A stretch of 64,000 nt of DNA from Thermomonas sp. S9 (GTDB lineage: Bacteria; Pseudomonadota; Gammaproteobacteria; Xanthomonadales; Xanthomonadaceae), in contig NZ_JAJDFY010000001.1 of the NCBI RefSeq assembly GCF_024704365.1, positions 1,903,001-1,967,000 of the forward strand, written 5' to 3'. Below are positions 1 to 8,950 of this stretch, one piece after another (position 1 is the stretch's first letter; each line of letters opens with the position of its first letter). A program made the position numbers and the translations under genes. The notes beneath the pieces were generated by a model that saw nothing but the letters and a program-made list of their open reading frames with translations, was not told the DNA's origin and ran no database searches.

Positions 1-43
1 CCAGCACCAGCCCCCACGCCGCCGCCTGCATGATCGTGCGCAT
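1..43 (-). CDS. N-terminal fragment of an unidentified gene (runs off left edge)
   Basis: A leftward reading frame opens with ATG at 43 and leaves the window after 14 codons. The visible residues begin M-R-T-I-M-Q and continue with a hydrophobic Ala/Gly/Leu stretch, which would fit the start of a signal peptide or membrane segment. An alternative in-frame ATG lies at 55. Nothing more can be said about function. Confidence 0.3.
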   Translation of the reverse strand, partial: MRTIMQAAAWGLVL

Positions 44-75
44 ATGCCACCTCATCGTTGTCCCCGGATGCGGTC

Positions 76-134
76 GATCCTACGCCTTGTCCGACCTGTG
101 CGAATGGCGCCCGCGCCCACATTCGCGTAGGATT
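76..134. repeat. Nested inverted repeat in the 44-353 intergenic region
   Basis: A 9-bp arm (77-85, ATCCTACGC) is exactly complementary to 125-133, and inside it GCGAATG at 100-106 pairs with CATTCGC at 120-126. It sits about 35 bp upstream of the leftward gene at the window edge, so it could be an operator or a structured leader. The rest of the roughly 310-bp gap to the gene at 354 shows no other recognisable signal apart from the ribosome binding site of that gene. Confidence 0.4.
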
Positions 135-353
135 CAGCTTGACAAACACGCGCCCCGCGTGCAGGCCAGCCCCGGTGCCGCCTGCCCGCACTCTTCCGCG
201 CTTGCGCGCCACGGTCGCCCCGTCTTGCGACCACCCCTGCACTCCCGCTCCTCTCTCCCGCTTCCCCGGCCGGCATCCCGGCCATCGCGATACCGCCGGG
301 CACGCGCCCGACGACCCACCCGGCACCCACGCGTGCCCGCCACAGGAGGCTCC

Positions 354-623
354 ATGCCGCGTACCAAGCCCACCCCGCCGCCGGAACCGGCGACCGGCAA
401 GCGCACCAGTCCACTGTTCCAGGCCCGCAAGCCGGCGGAGCGCAATGCCACGCTGACCCGCGAACGGATCGCCGAGCACATGGACGCCTTCCGCAAGGCC
501 GGCGGCACCATCGAGGTCCTCGGCACCACCCGCGCGCTGCAGCGCATCGGCCTGCCCGAGGACGCCGCGCCCAGCGCGCCACCGGCAGCGCCCGCAGGCC
601 GCACCCGCAAACCTTCCCGCTGA
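354..623 (+). CDS. Small conserved-looking hypothetical protein (89 aa)
   Basis: ATG 354 is preceded by a good AGGAGG ribosome binding site at 344-349, which fixes the start although the frame is open further upstream. The protein has a Pro-rich basic N-terminus, a central amphipathic region (about residues 30-65, with RNATLTRERIAEHMDAFRKA near its start) and a Pro/Ala-rich tail. No catalytic motif or membrane segment is visible and I do not recognise a family. The next small gene starts 15 bp downstream, so the two are probably cotranscribed. Confidence 0.7.
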   Translation: MPRTKPTPPPEPATGKRTSPLFQARKPAERNATLTRERIAEHMDAFRKAGGTIEVLGTTRALQRIGLPEDAAPSAPPAAPAGRTRKPSR

Positions 624-638
624 CCCCAGGAGCCGCCC

Positions 639-845
639 TTGCCCAAGCCCAACTACGCATTCGAAAAGCGCCAGCGCGAACTGGCGAAGAAGAAGAAACA
701 GGACGAAAAGGACGCCCGCAAGCGCGAAGCGCGTGCCGCGGCTTCGCCCGACACGGCGACCGATACCGCAGAGACCGGCGCCTCCCTGCCCGACGGGCCT
801 TCCGCACCCGGCCCGCGCGTGCATCTGCGCAAGCCGGACATCTGA
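639..845 (+). CDS. Small Lys/Arg-rich hypothetical protein (68 aa), TTG start
   Basis: Translation most likely begins at TTG 639, because CAGGAG lies about 8 bp upstream and no ATG is available in frame. The first half is a highly charged helix with a long Lys run (residues about 12-28: RQRELAKKKKQDEKDARKRE), followed by a disordered Ala/Thr/Pro tail. It resembles the short, highly basic hypothetical proteins common in Xanthomonadaceae. Nucleic-acid or ribosome association is possible but unproven. It lies directly behind the gene at 354-623. Confidence 0.65.
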   Translation: MPKPNYAFEKRQRELAKKKKQDEKDARKREARAAASPDTATDTAETGASLPDGPSAPGPRVHLRKPDI

Positions 846-887
846 TTCGCAGGGCATCTGGCCCGCAGGCCGGCGCACAGGCGAACG

Positions 888-1440
888 TCAGCGCGCCTGG
901 CGGAACAGGGCCGCCGCCAGCGCCCAGGGCAGTGCGAAACAGGCGGTCAGCACCACCTCGACCGGCGCGAACCGCCCCATGCCCATCGCAATGCCCGCCG
1001 CCGCCAGCTGGATCAGCGCGGTCGCCGCCATGGCCCGGGCCAGGCCCGGTGCACGCAGCCGCGCCCACGCGCTGCCCAGCACCGCCACCGCGAGCACCGC
1101 GACGAACAAGGCATTGGCGGGATCACCCGCACGCCCGAGCATGCCCACCGCGAGGTTCACCCACGCCGTCAGCAGCGCGGTGGCGACCGCCAGCGCGAAG
1201 CCGGCGCGATACGCCAGCGCGCGGCCCCGGCGCAGGCCCAGTTCCAGTGCGCCGCAGGCCGCCGCCAGCAGCACGCCCATCGCCACGAAGTCCAGCGCCG
1301 TCCATGCCACCCCGGCCTGCGGGTAGAACCGCATCGCCAGCGCCGGCAGCAACAGCACCCCCCGCCGCCCCGGCCCACAGCCACGGATGCAGGCCAATCC
1401 CGCCTCGCCCGCCAAAGCCCTGCAGCGTCGATCCCCGCAT
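888..1440 (-). CDS. Small integral membrane protein, unknown function (frameshift near start)
   Basis: The main frame encodes four to five hydrophobic segments and no soluble domain, typical of a small uncharacterised inner-membrane protein. The first membrane segment is split between two frames. Starting at ATG 1440 (GGTGGG upstream) one reads WLWAGAAG, and the frame must shift by one base at the six-C run 1358-1363 to continue into VLLLPALAMRFYP. Removing one C gives a clean 183-residue protein. If the shift is real, an internal ATG at 1334 could serve as start of a shorter protein. No family assigned. Confidence 0.55.
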
Positions 1441-1571
1441 CACCCACCCCTTGCGCGCACCATGCGCGATCCGGCCGCCACATTAACGCGTCTCCGGCCG
1501 CCCCGCGCGTGACCTTCGCCACGCGCTTCCCGCGACCGTGCGGAGCAAGGTGCGGCTTGTTGCACCCACGG

Positions 1572-2843
1572 ATGCCGATGATGACCCGCGTGCTGATTGC
1601 GCTTGCACTGTCGATGCTGCTGTCCACCGCAGGCCGCGCTGCGGAGCGCTCACCCGTCGGAATGACGTCCATCGCCATCACCGATGCCAGCCGCACCGAT
1701 CCCGTCGCCGGCGGCCCGCGCCGCTGGCGCGTCGATCTCTACTACCCCGCGATCGCCGGCACCGGCTGGCGGCGCGCCTACGCCGACGATCCTGCCCTGC
1801 TCGCACGGATGGTGGAGACCGGGTATTACGACATCCCGGCCGAGGACATCCATGCATGGGCGACGCGTCCCGCGCCGGCCCGTCGTGATGCCCGCGCCGT
1901 CGAAGCCGCGCTGCCGCTGGTGACGCTGTCACCGGGCTCCGGCGTGGCGGCCTTCCACTATGCGGAACTGGCCAGCGCGATCGCCCGCCGCGGATATGCC
2001 GTGGCGGTAGTCGATGCGCCCTACCTCGGGCTGTCGCGGCTGGCGGACGGCCGGATCGTGTCCGGTGCCGACGATCCGCTACAGCAGGCTGACGAGCCGC
2101 GCGCCTGGCAGCCGCGCGTCATCGCCTGGGCGCAGGACATCGGCAAGACGCTGGACGCTCTGCCCGCCTCACGGGGCGTGCGCGCCGTCGGCCTGACGCT
2201 GGACATGGCGCGGATTGCCGCGGTCGGCCACTCGCTGGGCGGCACGGTCGCGGTGGAAGTCTGCTCGCGCGAGCCGCGGGTTTCCGCCTGCGCGGATTTC
2301 GAAGGCGTGGTCGAGGGCACCACGGCCTACGCCGAAGGCCTCGTGCGCCCGACGCTGCTGGCCCTGAGCCGGTCGGCCAAGCCGGAGCGTCCACTGACCG
2401 CTCCCGATCTGGGCAAGCCGCCATTCGACTTCCTTGCCCGCGGCGGACTGGACAGCAACTGGGCGGTCGCCATCAGCGGCGGCAGCCACATGAGTTTCTC
2501 GGATGCGCCACAGGTGATGCCCGGCACGTTGACCCGCTTCGGCGGCACGCTGATGGATGCAGGCCGCTCGCAGCAGGTCTACGCCGGGATCGTCGATGCG
2601 CTGGGCCGCGCCTTTTTCCCGGGCGGCGGCGGCAATGCGGTTCTGGCGGCGTACTTCGAAGGCGTTCCGGAAATACGAGCCACCCATGCCGCGCCAGGTG
2701 CCGGAGCTGCTCGCGCGGCTGGTCGAGCATGGCCTGCCGGCGATCAAGACCGAGAACCTGTACCGCTTCGACGGCCAGCCCGGGTACTCGGTCGCGCAGG
2801 GCGAATGAACCCGGCCGGATGCATCCCGCCGGTGGCACCATAG
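1572..2843 (+). CDS. Secreted alpha/beta hydrolase, dienelactone/PAF-acetylhydrolase-like
   Basis: From ATG 1572 the protein begins with a signal peptide (basic start, hydrophobic core, cleavage near AGRAA), then an alpha/beta-hydrolase core. The nucleophile elbow G-H-S-L-G-G is at about residues 219-224, an SPGSG oxyanion-type loop lies about 75 residues earlier, an acid candidate is in CADFEG, and GGSHMSF near residue 305 offers the catalytic His. This fits a periplasmic esterase/lipase-like enzyme; the substrate cannot be inferred. Hydrolase-like sequence ends near nucleotide 2675. The remaining residues to TGA 2843 are low-complexity because the frame crosses DNA coding for something else in another frame (see 2686-2808), so the natural C-terminus has probably been lost or fused. 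Confidence 0.75.
   Translation: MPMMTRVLIALALSMLLSTAGRAAERSPVGMTSIAITDASRTDPVAGGPRRWRVDLYYPAIAGTGWRRAYADDPALLARMVETGYYDIPAEDIHAWATRPAPARRDARAVEAALPLVTLSPGSGVAAFHYAELASAIARRGYAVAVVDAPYLGLSRLADGRIVSGADDPLQQADEPRAWQPRVIAWAQDIGKTLDALPASRGVRAVGLTLDMARIAAVGHSLGGTVAVEVCSREPRVSACADFEGVVEGTTAYAEGLVRPTLLALSRSAKPERPLTAPDLGKPPFDFLARGGLDSNWAVAISGGSHMSFSDAPQVMPGTLTRFGGTLMDAGRSQQVYAGIVDALGRAFFPGGGGNAVLAAYFEGVPEIRATHAAPGAGAARAAGRAWPAGDQDREPVPLRRPARVLGRAGRMNPAGCIPPVAP
2686..2808 (+). pseudogene. C-terminal remnant resembling TIGR02924-type isocitrate dehydrogenase
   Basis: In the +1 frame relative to the hydrolase lies a 40-codon stretch ending in a stop at 2808. It carries the pattern LLARLVEHGLPAIKTENLY followed by FDGQPGYSVAQG, which I recognise as the C-terminal tail of the long (about 480-residue) NADP-isocitrate dehydrogenase family modelled as TIGR02924. 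The first 440 residues of such an enzyme are absent, so this looks like the scar of a deletion that joined the hydrolase gene to the end of an icd gene. The recognition is from memory of the family tail and needs a profile search. Confidence 0.45.
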
Positions 2844-2848
2844 CGGGC

Positions 2849-3854
2849 ATGGAATCCCCCTGCCCGCCCCCGATCCCGGCAGCGATGCCGATGCCGGGAT
2901 CACCGCCGCCGCCGCCCTGCTCGCCCAGGGCCGGCTGGTCGGCCTGCCCACCGAAACCGTCTATGGCCTGGCCGCCGATGCCCGCAATCCCGAGGCCGTG
3001 CGCGCCATCTTCGCGCTCAAGCAGCGCCCCGCGGACCATCCGCTGATCGTGCACATCGGCAGCGTGGAGGAGCTGCACGACTGGGCGGCCGAGGTACCCC
3101 CGCCGCGCTGGCGCTGGCGCGCGCGTTCTGGCCCGGCCCGCTGACCCTGGTGCTGCCGGCCCGGCCCGACGTGCCGCGCGTGGTCACCGGCGGGCTGGAC
3201 ACCGTGGCCCTGCGAATGCCGGCGCACCCGCTGGCGCTGGCCTTGCTGCGCCGGCTCGGGCGCGGGCTCGCCGCGCCCTCGGCCAACCGCCACCTGCACG
3301 TCAGCCCCACCACCGCCGCGCACGTGCGCGCCGAGTTCGGGGACGCCCTGCCGCTGGTGCTGGACGGCGGGCCGTGCGCGGTCGGGATCGAATCGACCAT
3401 CGTGGATGTCAGCACCGACACCCCGCGCATCCTGCGGCCCGGGCGGATCAGCGCGGCCGAGATCGCGGACTGCCTGCAACGGGACGTGGACCTGCGCCCG
3501 GCCGCCGGCACCCGCAGCCCCGGGCTGATGAAGCGCCACTACAGCCCGCGCGCGCAGGTGCTGTGCGCGCCCGCCGCCACCCTGCAGGCGCAGGTGGAGG
3601 CCTGCCTGGCGCATGGCCTGCGCACCGCGCTGTTGTCGTCCTTGCCGCCGGCCATCGCGCACCCGGCCTTGATCTGGCTGGATGCGGGCGACACCGTGGA
3701 TACCCGCATGCAACGGCTGTATGCACTGCTGCGCGAGGCCGATGCCCGCGGCGCCGAGGTGATCGTGGCCGAACTGCCGCCGGGAGATGCCGCCGAAGCC
3801 CTGCGCGACCGCCTGCTGCGCGCCGCCGGACAGGGCAGTGTTCCCACGCACTAA
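2849..3854 (+). CDS. tsaC: Threonylcarbamoyl-AMP synthase, Sua5/YwlC type (two frameshifts)
   Basis: This enzyme makes threonylcarbamoyl-AMP from threonine, bicarbonate and ATP for the t6A37 modification of ANN-decoding tRNAs. The YrdC core is clear: GRLVGLPTETVYGLAADARN, KQRPADHPL, FWPGPLTLVLP, GLAAPSANRHLHVSPTT and GIESTIVD. The linker SPGLMKRHYSPRAQV and a C-terminal Sua5 domain follow. The reading frame is broken twice, each time by an apparent single missing C in a five-C run (2856-2860 and 3097-3101). Restoring both gives an uninterrupted 335-residue protein starting at ATG 2849, the normal Sua5 length. As the function is usually essential, a sequencing error is more likely than a pseudogene. 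Confidence 0.82.
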
Positions 3855-3867
3855 AACGGCCAACCGC

Positions 3868-4734
3868 ATGCACGCCCCGCCACTGGACGCGCTGGCCGGA
3901 CGCACCGCCGTACTGGCCACCATGCACCACAAGGAACGGGTGATCGCCCCGCTGCTGGGCCGCTTCCTCGGCCTGCAGGTGCAGGTGCCGCCGGGGTTTG
4001 ACAGCGACCGCTTCGGCACCTTCAGCCGCGATGTGGCGCGCACCGGCAGCGCGCTGGAGGCGGCGCGCGCCAAGATCGCCGCCGGCTTCGCGCACCTGCC
4101 GGAAGCGCGCGTGGGGCTGGCCAGCGAGGGCAGCTTCGGCCCGCACCCCGAGCTGCCGTTCGTCAGCATGGGCCTGGAACTGGTGCTGTTGATCGATCGC
4201 GACAGCGGGCTGGAGCTGGCCGGCTGGCACGGCGCCCCCGCCCCGTATGCGGCCGGCGAGCGCATCAGCAGCCTTGCCGGGTTGCGCGAATTCGCCGCAC
4301 GCGCCGGCTTCCCCGCGCAGGGGCTGGTGGTGATGGGCGTGGCCGACGGCCAGCCGGCACCCACGCGGGCACTGTTCAAGCAGTTGGACACCCGCGACGC
4401 GCTGGAAGCCCAAGTAGCCGCGCTGCTGGCCGAACACGGCGAGGCCTGGGTGGAAACCGACCTGCGCGCGCACCGCTGCCCGCGCCGGATGCGCCGGATC
4501 GCACGCGCCAGCCTCGCCCTGGTGCGCGCATGGCGCAGCCGTTGCCCGGCCTGCGGCCAGCCCGGCTTCGTCCCCGGCGAGGCGGTGCGTGGACTGCCCT
4601 GCGCCTGGTGCCTGGCCCCGACCGTGCAGGCACGCGGCCATCGCCAGTTGTGCCGCCACTGCGGCCACGAAACGCTGCGCCCGGTGCGGCGGATGCTGGC
4701 CGACCCCGCCCACTGCGACCGCTGCAACCCCTGA
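3868..4734 (+). CDS. DUF6671-like protein with C-terminal zinc ribbon
   Basis: ATG 3868 lies 13 bp after the tsaC stop. The 288-residue protein has an N-terminal region beginning LAGRTAVLATMHHKERVIAPLL and a central alpha/beta domain with GRFLGLQVQVPPGFDSDRFG. A C-terminal treble of Cys pairs follows (CPACGQ, CAWC, CRHCGHE, CDRC) that should bind zinc. The layout matches the uncharacterised DUF6671 family as I remember it; function is unknown. Its position directly after a tRNA-modification gene is the only context clue. Confidence 0.65.
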   Translation: MHAPPLDALAGRTAVLATMHHKERVIAPLLGRFLGLQVQVPPGFDSDRFGTFSRDVARTGSALEAARAKIAAGFAHLPEARVGLASEGSFGPHPELPFVSMGLELVLLIDRDSGLELAGWHGAPAPYAAGERISSLAGLREFAARAGFPAQGLVVMGVADGQPAPTRALFKQLDTRDALEAQVAALLAEHGEAWVETDLRAHRCPRRMRRIARASLALVRAWRSRCPACGQPGFVPGEAVRGLPCAWCLAPTVQARGHRQLCRHCGHETLRPVRRMLADPAHCDRCNP

Positions 4735-4932
4735 TCGCAATGTGCCGCCTGCGTTGGGCGGCCCTGCAAGAAATCTGCGCCAGCGCCGGCACGACGCTGG
4801 CCGCCCGCCGGCGCGTTTGCCGTTTCCTGCCTGCGTCATCCGTGCGGGGTGACATCTGTGACCTCTCGCGGGTCGCCCGCAGGCGGTATTCTTCGACCGG
4901 CCATCCGGTCTTTGCATTGGAGTACGACACCC

Positions 4933-6075
4933 ATGGGTCTGATTCAGGCGGTGAAAGGCGCGGTCGGCGGCATGCTCGGCGACCAGTGGAAGGACTTCCT
5001 CACCATCCCCGACGGTCTTCCCCCGACTGCCGCGCTGTTCGCCGCGGTGCCGCGCGGCAGCAATGCCGGGCGCGGCAGCAACGTGCATGGCTCCAGCAAC
5101 ATCATCAGCAACGGCTCCAAGATCGTGGTGCCGGAGGGCTACGGCCTGCTGCTGATGCAGGACGGCAAGATCACCGCGCTGGTGGCCGAGCCGGGCGGCT
5201 ACGAATGGCGCTCGGACGATCTGCAGTCGAAGTCGATTTTCGCCGGCGACGGCCTGCTCGACCCGCTGGTGATGCAGAGCTGGGAGCGCTTCAAGTTCGG
5301 CGGCATTCCGGGCACGCAGCAGCTGGCGTTCTTCGTCTCGCTGAAGGAGCTGCCCGACAACCGCTTCGGCACCCAGTCCGAGATCTACTGGGACGACGGC
5401 TTCCTCAACACCCAGGTGGGCGCCATCACCCGCGGCTCCTACACCCTGAAGATCGTCGATCCGATCCTGTTCGTGAAGAACTTCGTGCCGGCCAGCTACC
5501 TGCAGCCGGGCCGGGTGTTCGACTTCACCGACCTCGACAACGCCGCCGCCGCGCAGCTGTTCAACGAGGTGGTGGGCTCGCTGGCGCCGGCCTTCAGCCG
5601 CTATACCAACGACCCGGCCAAGGGCAACCGCATCACCCGCATCCAGCAGGATTCGGTGGGCTTCGCGCAGAGCCTGGCCGAGGCAGTGGAGGCCGGCTAC
5701 CAGTGGAAGTCCGAGCGCGGGCTGATGATCGTCAAGACCGCGATCGTCTCGATCGAATACGACGCCAACACCCGCGAGCTGCTCAAGACCGTGCAGCGCG
5801 CGGATGCGCTGTCTGGCGCGCGCGGCAATTCCAACCTGCAGGCCAGCGTGGCGCAGGGCATCCAGGCGGCCGGCGAGAACGGCGGCGCGGCCGGGATCGT
5901 CGGGATCGGCATGGCCTCGGGCATGCTGGGCGGCATCGGCGGCCTGCAGCAGCCGGCGGCGCCGGCCGGCGACGACCCGGTGGCGAAGCTGAAGAAGGCC
6001 AAGGAAATGCTCGACCTCGGGCTGATCACCCAGGCCGATTACGACGCGCTCAAGGCCAAGGCGCTGGGCCTGTAA
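4933..6075 (+). CDS. SPFH-domain protein with C-terminal SHOCT-like helix
   Basis: The 380-residue protein contains an SPFH/virion-core-like domain: IVVPEGYGLLLMQDGKI, then GTQQLAFFVSLKELPDNRFG and further strands to about residue 290. A Gly/Ala-rich linker leads to a final helical hairpin, DDPVAKLKKAKEMLDLGLIT plus QADYDALKAKALGL, typical of SHOCT oligomerisation modules. ATG 4933 is the start, preceded by GGAG about 11 bp upstream. Proteins of this type are soluble or peripheral scaffolds, often encoded next to zinc-ribbon partners. Here a zinc-ribbon gene follows 24 bp downstream, so they probably form a complex of unknown role. Confidence 0.8.
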   Translation: MGLIQAVKGAVGGMLGDQWKDFLTIPDGLPPTAALFAAVPRGSNAGRGSNVHGSSNIISNGSKIVVPEGYGLLLMQDGKITALVAEPGGYEWRSDDLQSKSIFAGDGLLDPLVMQSWERFKFGGIPGTQQLAFFVSLKELPDNRFGTQSEIYWDDGFLNTQVGAITRGSYTLKIVDPILFVKNFVPASYLQPGRVFDFTDLDNAAAAQLFNEVVGSLAPAFSRYTNDPAKGNRITRIQQDSVGFAQSLAEAVEAGYQWKSERGLMIVKTAIVSIEYDANTRELLKTVQRADALSGARGNSNLQASVAQGIQAAGENGGAAGIVGIGMASGMLGGIGGLQQPAAPAGDDPVAKLKKAKEMLDLGLITQADYDALKAKALGL

Positions 6076-6099
6076 CCCTCCGTCTTCGCCGCACCCGCC

Positions 6100-7398
6100 A
6101 TGCCGACCATCCCACCGCCGCCCGCGCCCACCGGCCCGGGCTCGCCGCGCGACGTGCCGCCCGCGCCGGGTAGCCAGCCGCTGGACCCCGACACCCTGCC
6201 CGGCCCGGTCCGCGACGAACTGCTGGCGCCCGACCCGGTCGCCATCGACACCGCCGCCGAGGAGCTCAAGGACGGCCTCAACCGCTGCCCCAGGTGCGGG
6301 GCCAGCGACATCCGCCAGAAGCCCGGCAGCGACCTGCTGATCTGCCTGTACTGCCGGCACGAATGGCAGGGGCAGCGGGTGGAGGAAGCGTTCGGGCTGG
6401 GCGAAGGCATCGACCAGCTGCACGGCACCGTGATCGCCTCCGGCGCGCGCGACATCGACGCCGGCAGCAGCGATCTGGTCAGCTTCAAGTGCGCCGGCTG
6501 CGGTGCCGAGGTCACGGTGAACACCGAGGCCGGCATGACCGCGCGCTGCCACTGGTGCCGGCACGTGTTCGGCGTGAACGAGCAGATCGAAAACGGCGCG
6601 GTGCCGGACGCGGTGCTGCCCTTCCATATCAAGAAAGACGATGCCGTGGCGCGTATCCGCCAGTTCGTGGACAAGCGCCGGCTGTTCGCGCTGAAGGCAT
6701 TCAAGGAGCAGTTCACGCCCGAGAACGTCACCGGCGTGTACCTGCCCTACATGATCGTGGATGCCAATGCCGAGGCCGAGGTGGCAGGTTTTGGCGAGAT
6801 CGAGACCCGCCGCTATACCCGCGGCAGCGGCAACGACAAGAAGACCTACTACGACGCCGACGTGTACGCGGTGGAGCGCCAGGTGGCGTTCACGGTGGAT
6901 GATCTGCCGCTGGAATCCTCGCGCAGCCGCGGCAATCTCGACACCCGCGTCAATACCAACAACATCATCAATACGATCCTGCCGTTCGACACCAAGAACG
7001 CGGTGAAGTGGAACGCCTCTTATCTGTCCGGCTTCAGCTCGGAGAAGCGCGACCTCGACGTGGCGCAGCTGATGCCGGTGCTGGAAGACCATCTGCTGTC
7101 GATCGCGCGCGCGCAGGTGGAAGGTTCGGTGCGCCGCTTCGATCGCGGCGTGCGCTGGGAGGAAGAGGCGATCGACGTGCACGGCAGCCGCTGGGTGGCG
7201 ATGTACCTGCCGGTCTGGCTGTACTCCTACCACCAGCCCGGCCCGAACGGCGGGATGCTGCACTACATTGCGGTCAACGGCCGCACCGGCGAGACCATGG
7301 GCAGCATCCCGATCCAGCACTGGAAACTGCTGCTGGCGGCGCTCACGGTAGGCACCGTGCTGGAGACCCTGGCCATCTGGATCGTGGGGCATCTGTGA
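6100..7398 (+). CDS. TFIIB-type zinc-ribbon protein with C-terminal membrane anchor
   Basis: The 432-residue protein starts with a Pro-rich disordered segment. Two zinc ribbons follow: CPRCGASDI...CLYCRHEW near residues 64-87 and CAGCGAEV...CHWCRHVF near residues 128-152. A long beta-rich domain comes next (VTGVYLPYMIVDANAEAEVAG, HGSRWVAMYLPVWLYSYHQ). It ends in a hydrophobic helix, LLLAALTVGTVLETLAIWIVG, which should anchor it in the inner membrane. The family occurs beside SPFH-domain genes, as here. Gene order and tight spacing suggest one operon with the SPFH gene before it and the small membrane protein after it. Confidence 0.75.
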   Translation: MPTIPPPPAPTGPGSPRDVPPAPGSQPLDPDTLPGPVRDELLAPDPVAIDTAAEELKDGLNRCPRCGASDIRQKPGSDLLICLYCRHEWQGQRVEEAFGLGEGIDQLHGTVIASGARDIDAGSSDLVSFKCAGCGAEVTVNTEAGMTARCHWCRHVFGVNEQIENGAVPDAVLPFHIKKDDAVARIRQFVDKRRLFALKAFKEQFTPENVTGVYLPYMIVDANAEAEVAGFGEIETRRYTRGSGNDKKTYYDADVYAVERQVAFTVDDLPLESSRSRGNLDTRVNTNNIINTILPFDTKNAVKWNASYLSGFSSEKRDLDVAQLMPVLEDHLLSIARAQVEGSVRRFDRGVRWEEEAIDVHGSRWVAMYLPVWLYSYHQPGPNGGMLHYIAVNGRTGETMGSIPIQHWKLLLAALTVGTVLETLAIWIVGHL

Positions 7399-7650
7399 AT
7401 GAGCGATGACAGTGCACTCTGGCTGCTGCTGGGCCCGGCCGGCGCCGCCGGCTTCTACTGGGCGATGTACCGCTACTACCGCAATACCGACAAATCGCAC
7501 GCGTTCGAGCGCGAAACCCGCATCGAGGCGCAGCCGGTCACCGGCGCCGAGCACGACCGCAAGGTCGATGAAGTCAAGGGCACCCGCGAGACCCGCATCC
7601 GCGGCGACAACGTGCGCGACTACCGCCAGCGCGTGCGCCGACGACGCTGA
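7399..7650 (+). CDS. Small single-pass membrane protein (83 aa)
   Basis: The ATG follows the TGA of the zinc-ribbon gene with no gap. The protein has one N-terminal hydrophobic segment (LWLLLGPAGAAGFYWAMYR) and then a charged cytoplasmic or periplasmic tail rich in Arg, Glu and Lys (TRETRIRGDNVRDYRQRVRR). No known family. Its absolute coupling to the two genes upstream suggests it is a third component of the SPFH / zinc-ribbon membrane assembly. Confidence 0.65.
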   Translation: MSDDSALWLLLGPAGAAGFYWAMYRYYRNTDKSHAFERETRIEAQPVTGAEHDRKVDEVKGTRETRIRGDNVRDYRQRVRRRR

Positions 7651-7747
7651 ACCCTTCGCATCGGCAGCGGCATCCGCGCCAGGTGTCTGTCGTGCTGCGC
7701 GCGCGTGATTTCGAGGCCAGGCGCGACCAGGCCCGCGCCCACACGCA

Positions 7748-8950
7748 TCAGCCGCGCTGCGCGGGCCGCACCAGCAGCGGAATGGCGGCCAGGGTCAGCA
7801 GCGCCAGCAACGCGCCGGCAGCGAATGTCGCCGGCGGTCCGCGCCAGTCCCACAGCGCGCCGGCCAGGGCGCTGGCCAGCAGCAGCCCGGCTCCGGAGAG
7901 CAGGTTGAACGCGCCAAAGGCGGTGCCGCGGTAGTCCGCTGGCGCCACGTCGGTGATCAGGCTGGCCAGCACGCCCTGGGTCAGCCCCATGTGCAGGCCC
8001 CACAGGGCGATACCGGCGAACAACAGCCCGTGCCCCGCCTCCACCGCCAGCGCGGCATCCGCCAGCGCCAGCACGCTGAGCCCCAGCGCCAGCAGCCAGT
8101 GCCGTGGCAGGCGATCCGACAACCACCCGGCCGGATAGGCGCTGAGCGCATACACCAGGCTCATCACCACCAGCACCAGCGGCACCAAGGTCAGACCCAG
8201 TCCGCCCCGCGCCGCGCGCAGCACGAGGAATGCCTCGCTGAAGCGCGCCAGCGCCAGCAGCAGCCCCAGCACGGCCAGGCGCCAGAAGGGCGCGCCCAAC
8301 CGGGCCAACCCGGCGCGGGTCAGCGGCAGCCGCGCCGGTGCGCGTGCCGCCGGTGCCGGTTCGCGCACTTTCAGCAGCAGCACCATCGCGATCACGCCTG
8401 GCAGCGCAGCGAACCACAGCACGCGCCGGATGTCGTCGGCCAGCAGGGCCATCAGCGCCACCGCCAGCAGCGGCCCGAGCACCGCGCCGACGGTATCCAG
8501 CGCCTGCCGCAGGCCGAAGCTCGCACCGCGTAGCGCCGGCGGCGCGAGGTCGGCGATCAGCGCATCGCGCGGCGCACCGCGGATGCCCTTGCCGAAACGG
8601 TCCAGCAGCCGCGCCGTGGTCACCGTGGCCACCGTATCCGCCAGCGGAAACAGCGGCTTGACCGCCGCCGCCAGCCCATAGCCCAGTAGCACCAGCGGCT
8701 TGCGCCGGCCCAGCGCGTCGCTGGCGTAGCCGGAGAACACCTTGGTCACCAGCACCAGCGACTCGGCCGCGCCTTCGATCAGCCCGATCGTCAGCGCGCT
8801 CGCGCCCAGACTGCCGGCCAGCAGCACCGGCAGCAGGCTGTGCACCATCTCCGAACCGACATCGGTGAACAGGCTGACCAGCCCCAGCAGCCAGATCGCG
8901 CGCGGGATGCGCCCGCCCTGGCCAGCCGCGGAACGCATGCGCCCACTCAT
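7748..8950 (-). CDS. Major facilitator superfamily transporter
   Basis: A 400-residue protein with about 12 transmembrane helices. Loop 2-3 carries an MFS-type signature ([21 protein letters not shown]) and a second copy lies between helices 8 and 9 ([19 protein letters not shown]). [19 protein letters not shown] lies after helix 4. The start ATG at 8950 overlaps the merR stop (ATGA), so it is translated with the mercury regulator gene and away from merTPCA. Similar drug/metabolite-type MFS proteins have varied substrates. Linkage to merR hints at metal-induced expression, but transport of mercury is not shown by the sequence. Confidence 0.8.
   Translation of the reverse strand: MSGRMRSAAGQGGRIPRAIWLLGLVSLFTDVGSEMVHSLLPVLLAGSLGASALTIGLIEGAAESLVLVTKVFSGYASDALGRRKPLVLLGYGLAAAVKPLFPLADTVATVTTARLLDRFGKGIRGAPRDALIADLAPPALRGASFGLRQALDTVGAVLGPLLAVALMALLADDIRRVLWFAALPGVIAMVLLLKVREPAPAARAPARLPLTRAGLARLGAPFWRLAVLGLLLALARFSEAFLVLRAARGGLGLTLVPLVLVVMSLVYALSAYPAGWLSDRLPRHWLLALGLSVLALADAALAVEAGHGLLFAGIALWGLHMGLTQGVLASLITDVAPADYRGTAFGAFNLLSGAGLLLASALAGALWDWRGPPATFAAGALLALLTLAAIPLLVRPAQRG

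Noticed and set aside
3448..7554. A 1,368-codon open frame on the minus strand opposite the DUF6671, SPFH and zinc-ribbon genes
   Set aside because: It is a GC-rich antisense frame full of His/Arg/Gly/Ala low-complexity sequence, covers three well-supported genes and has no domain.
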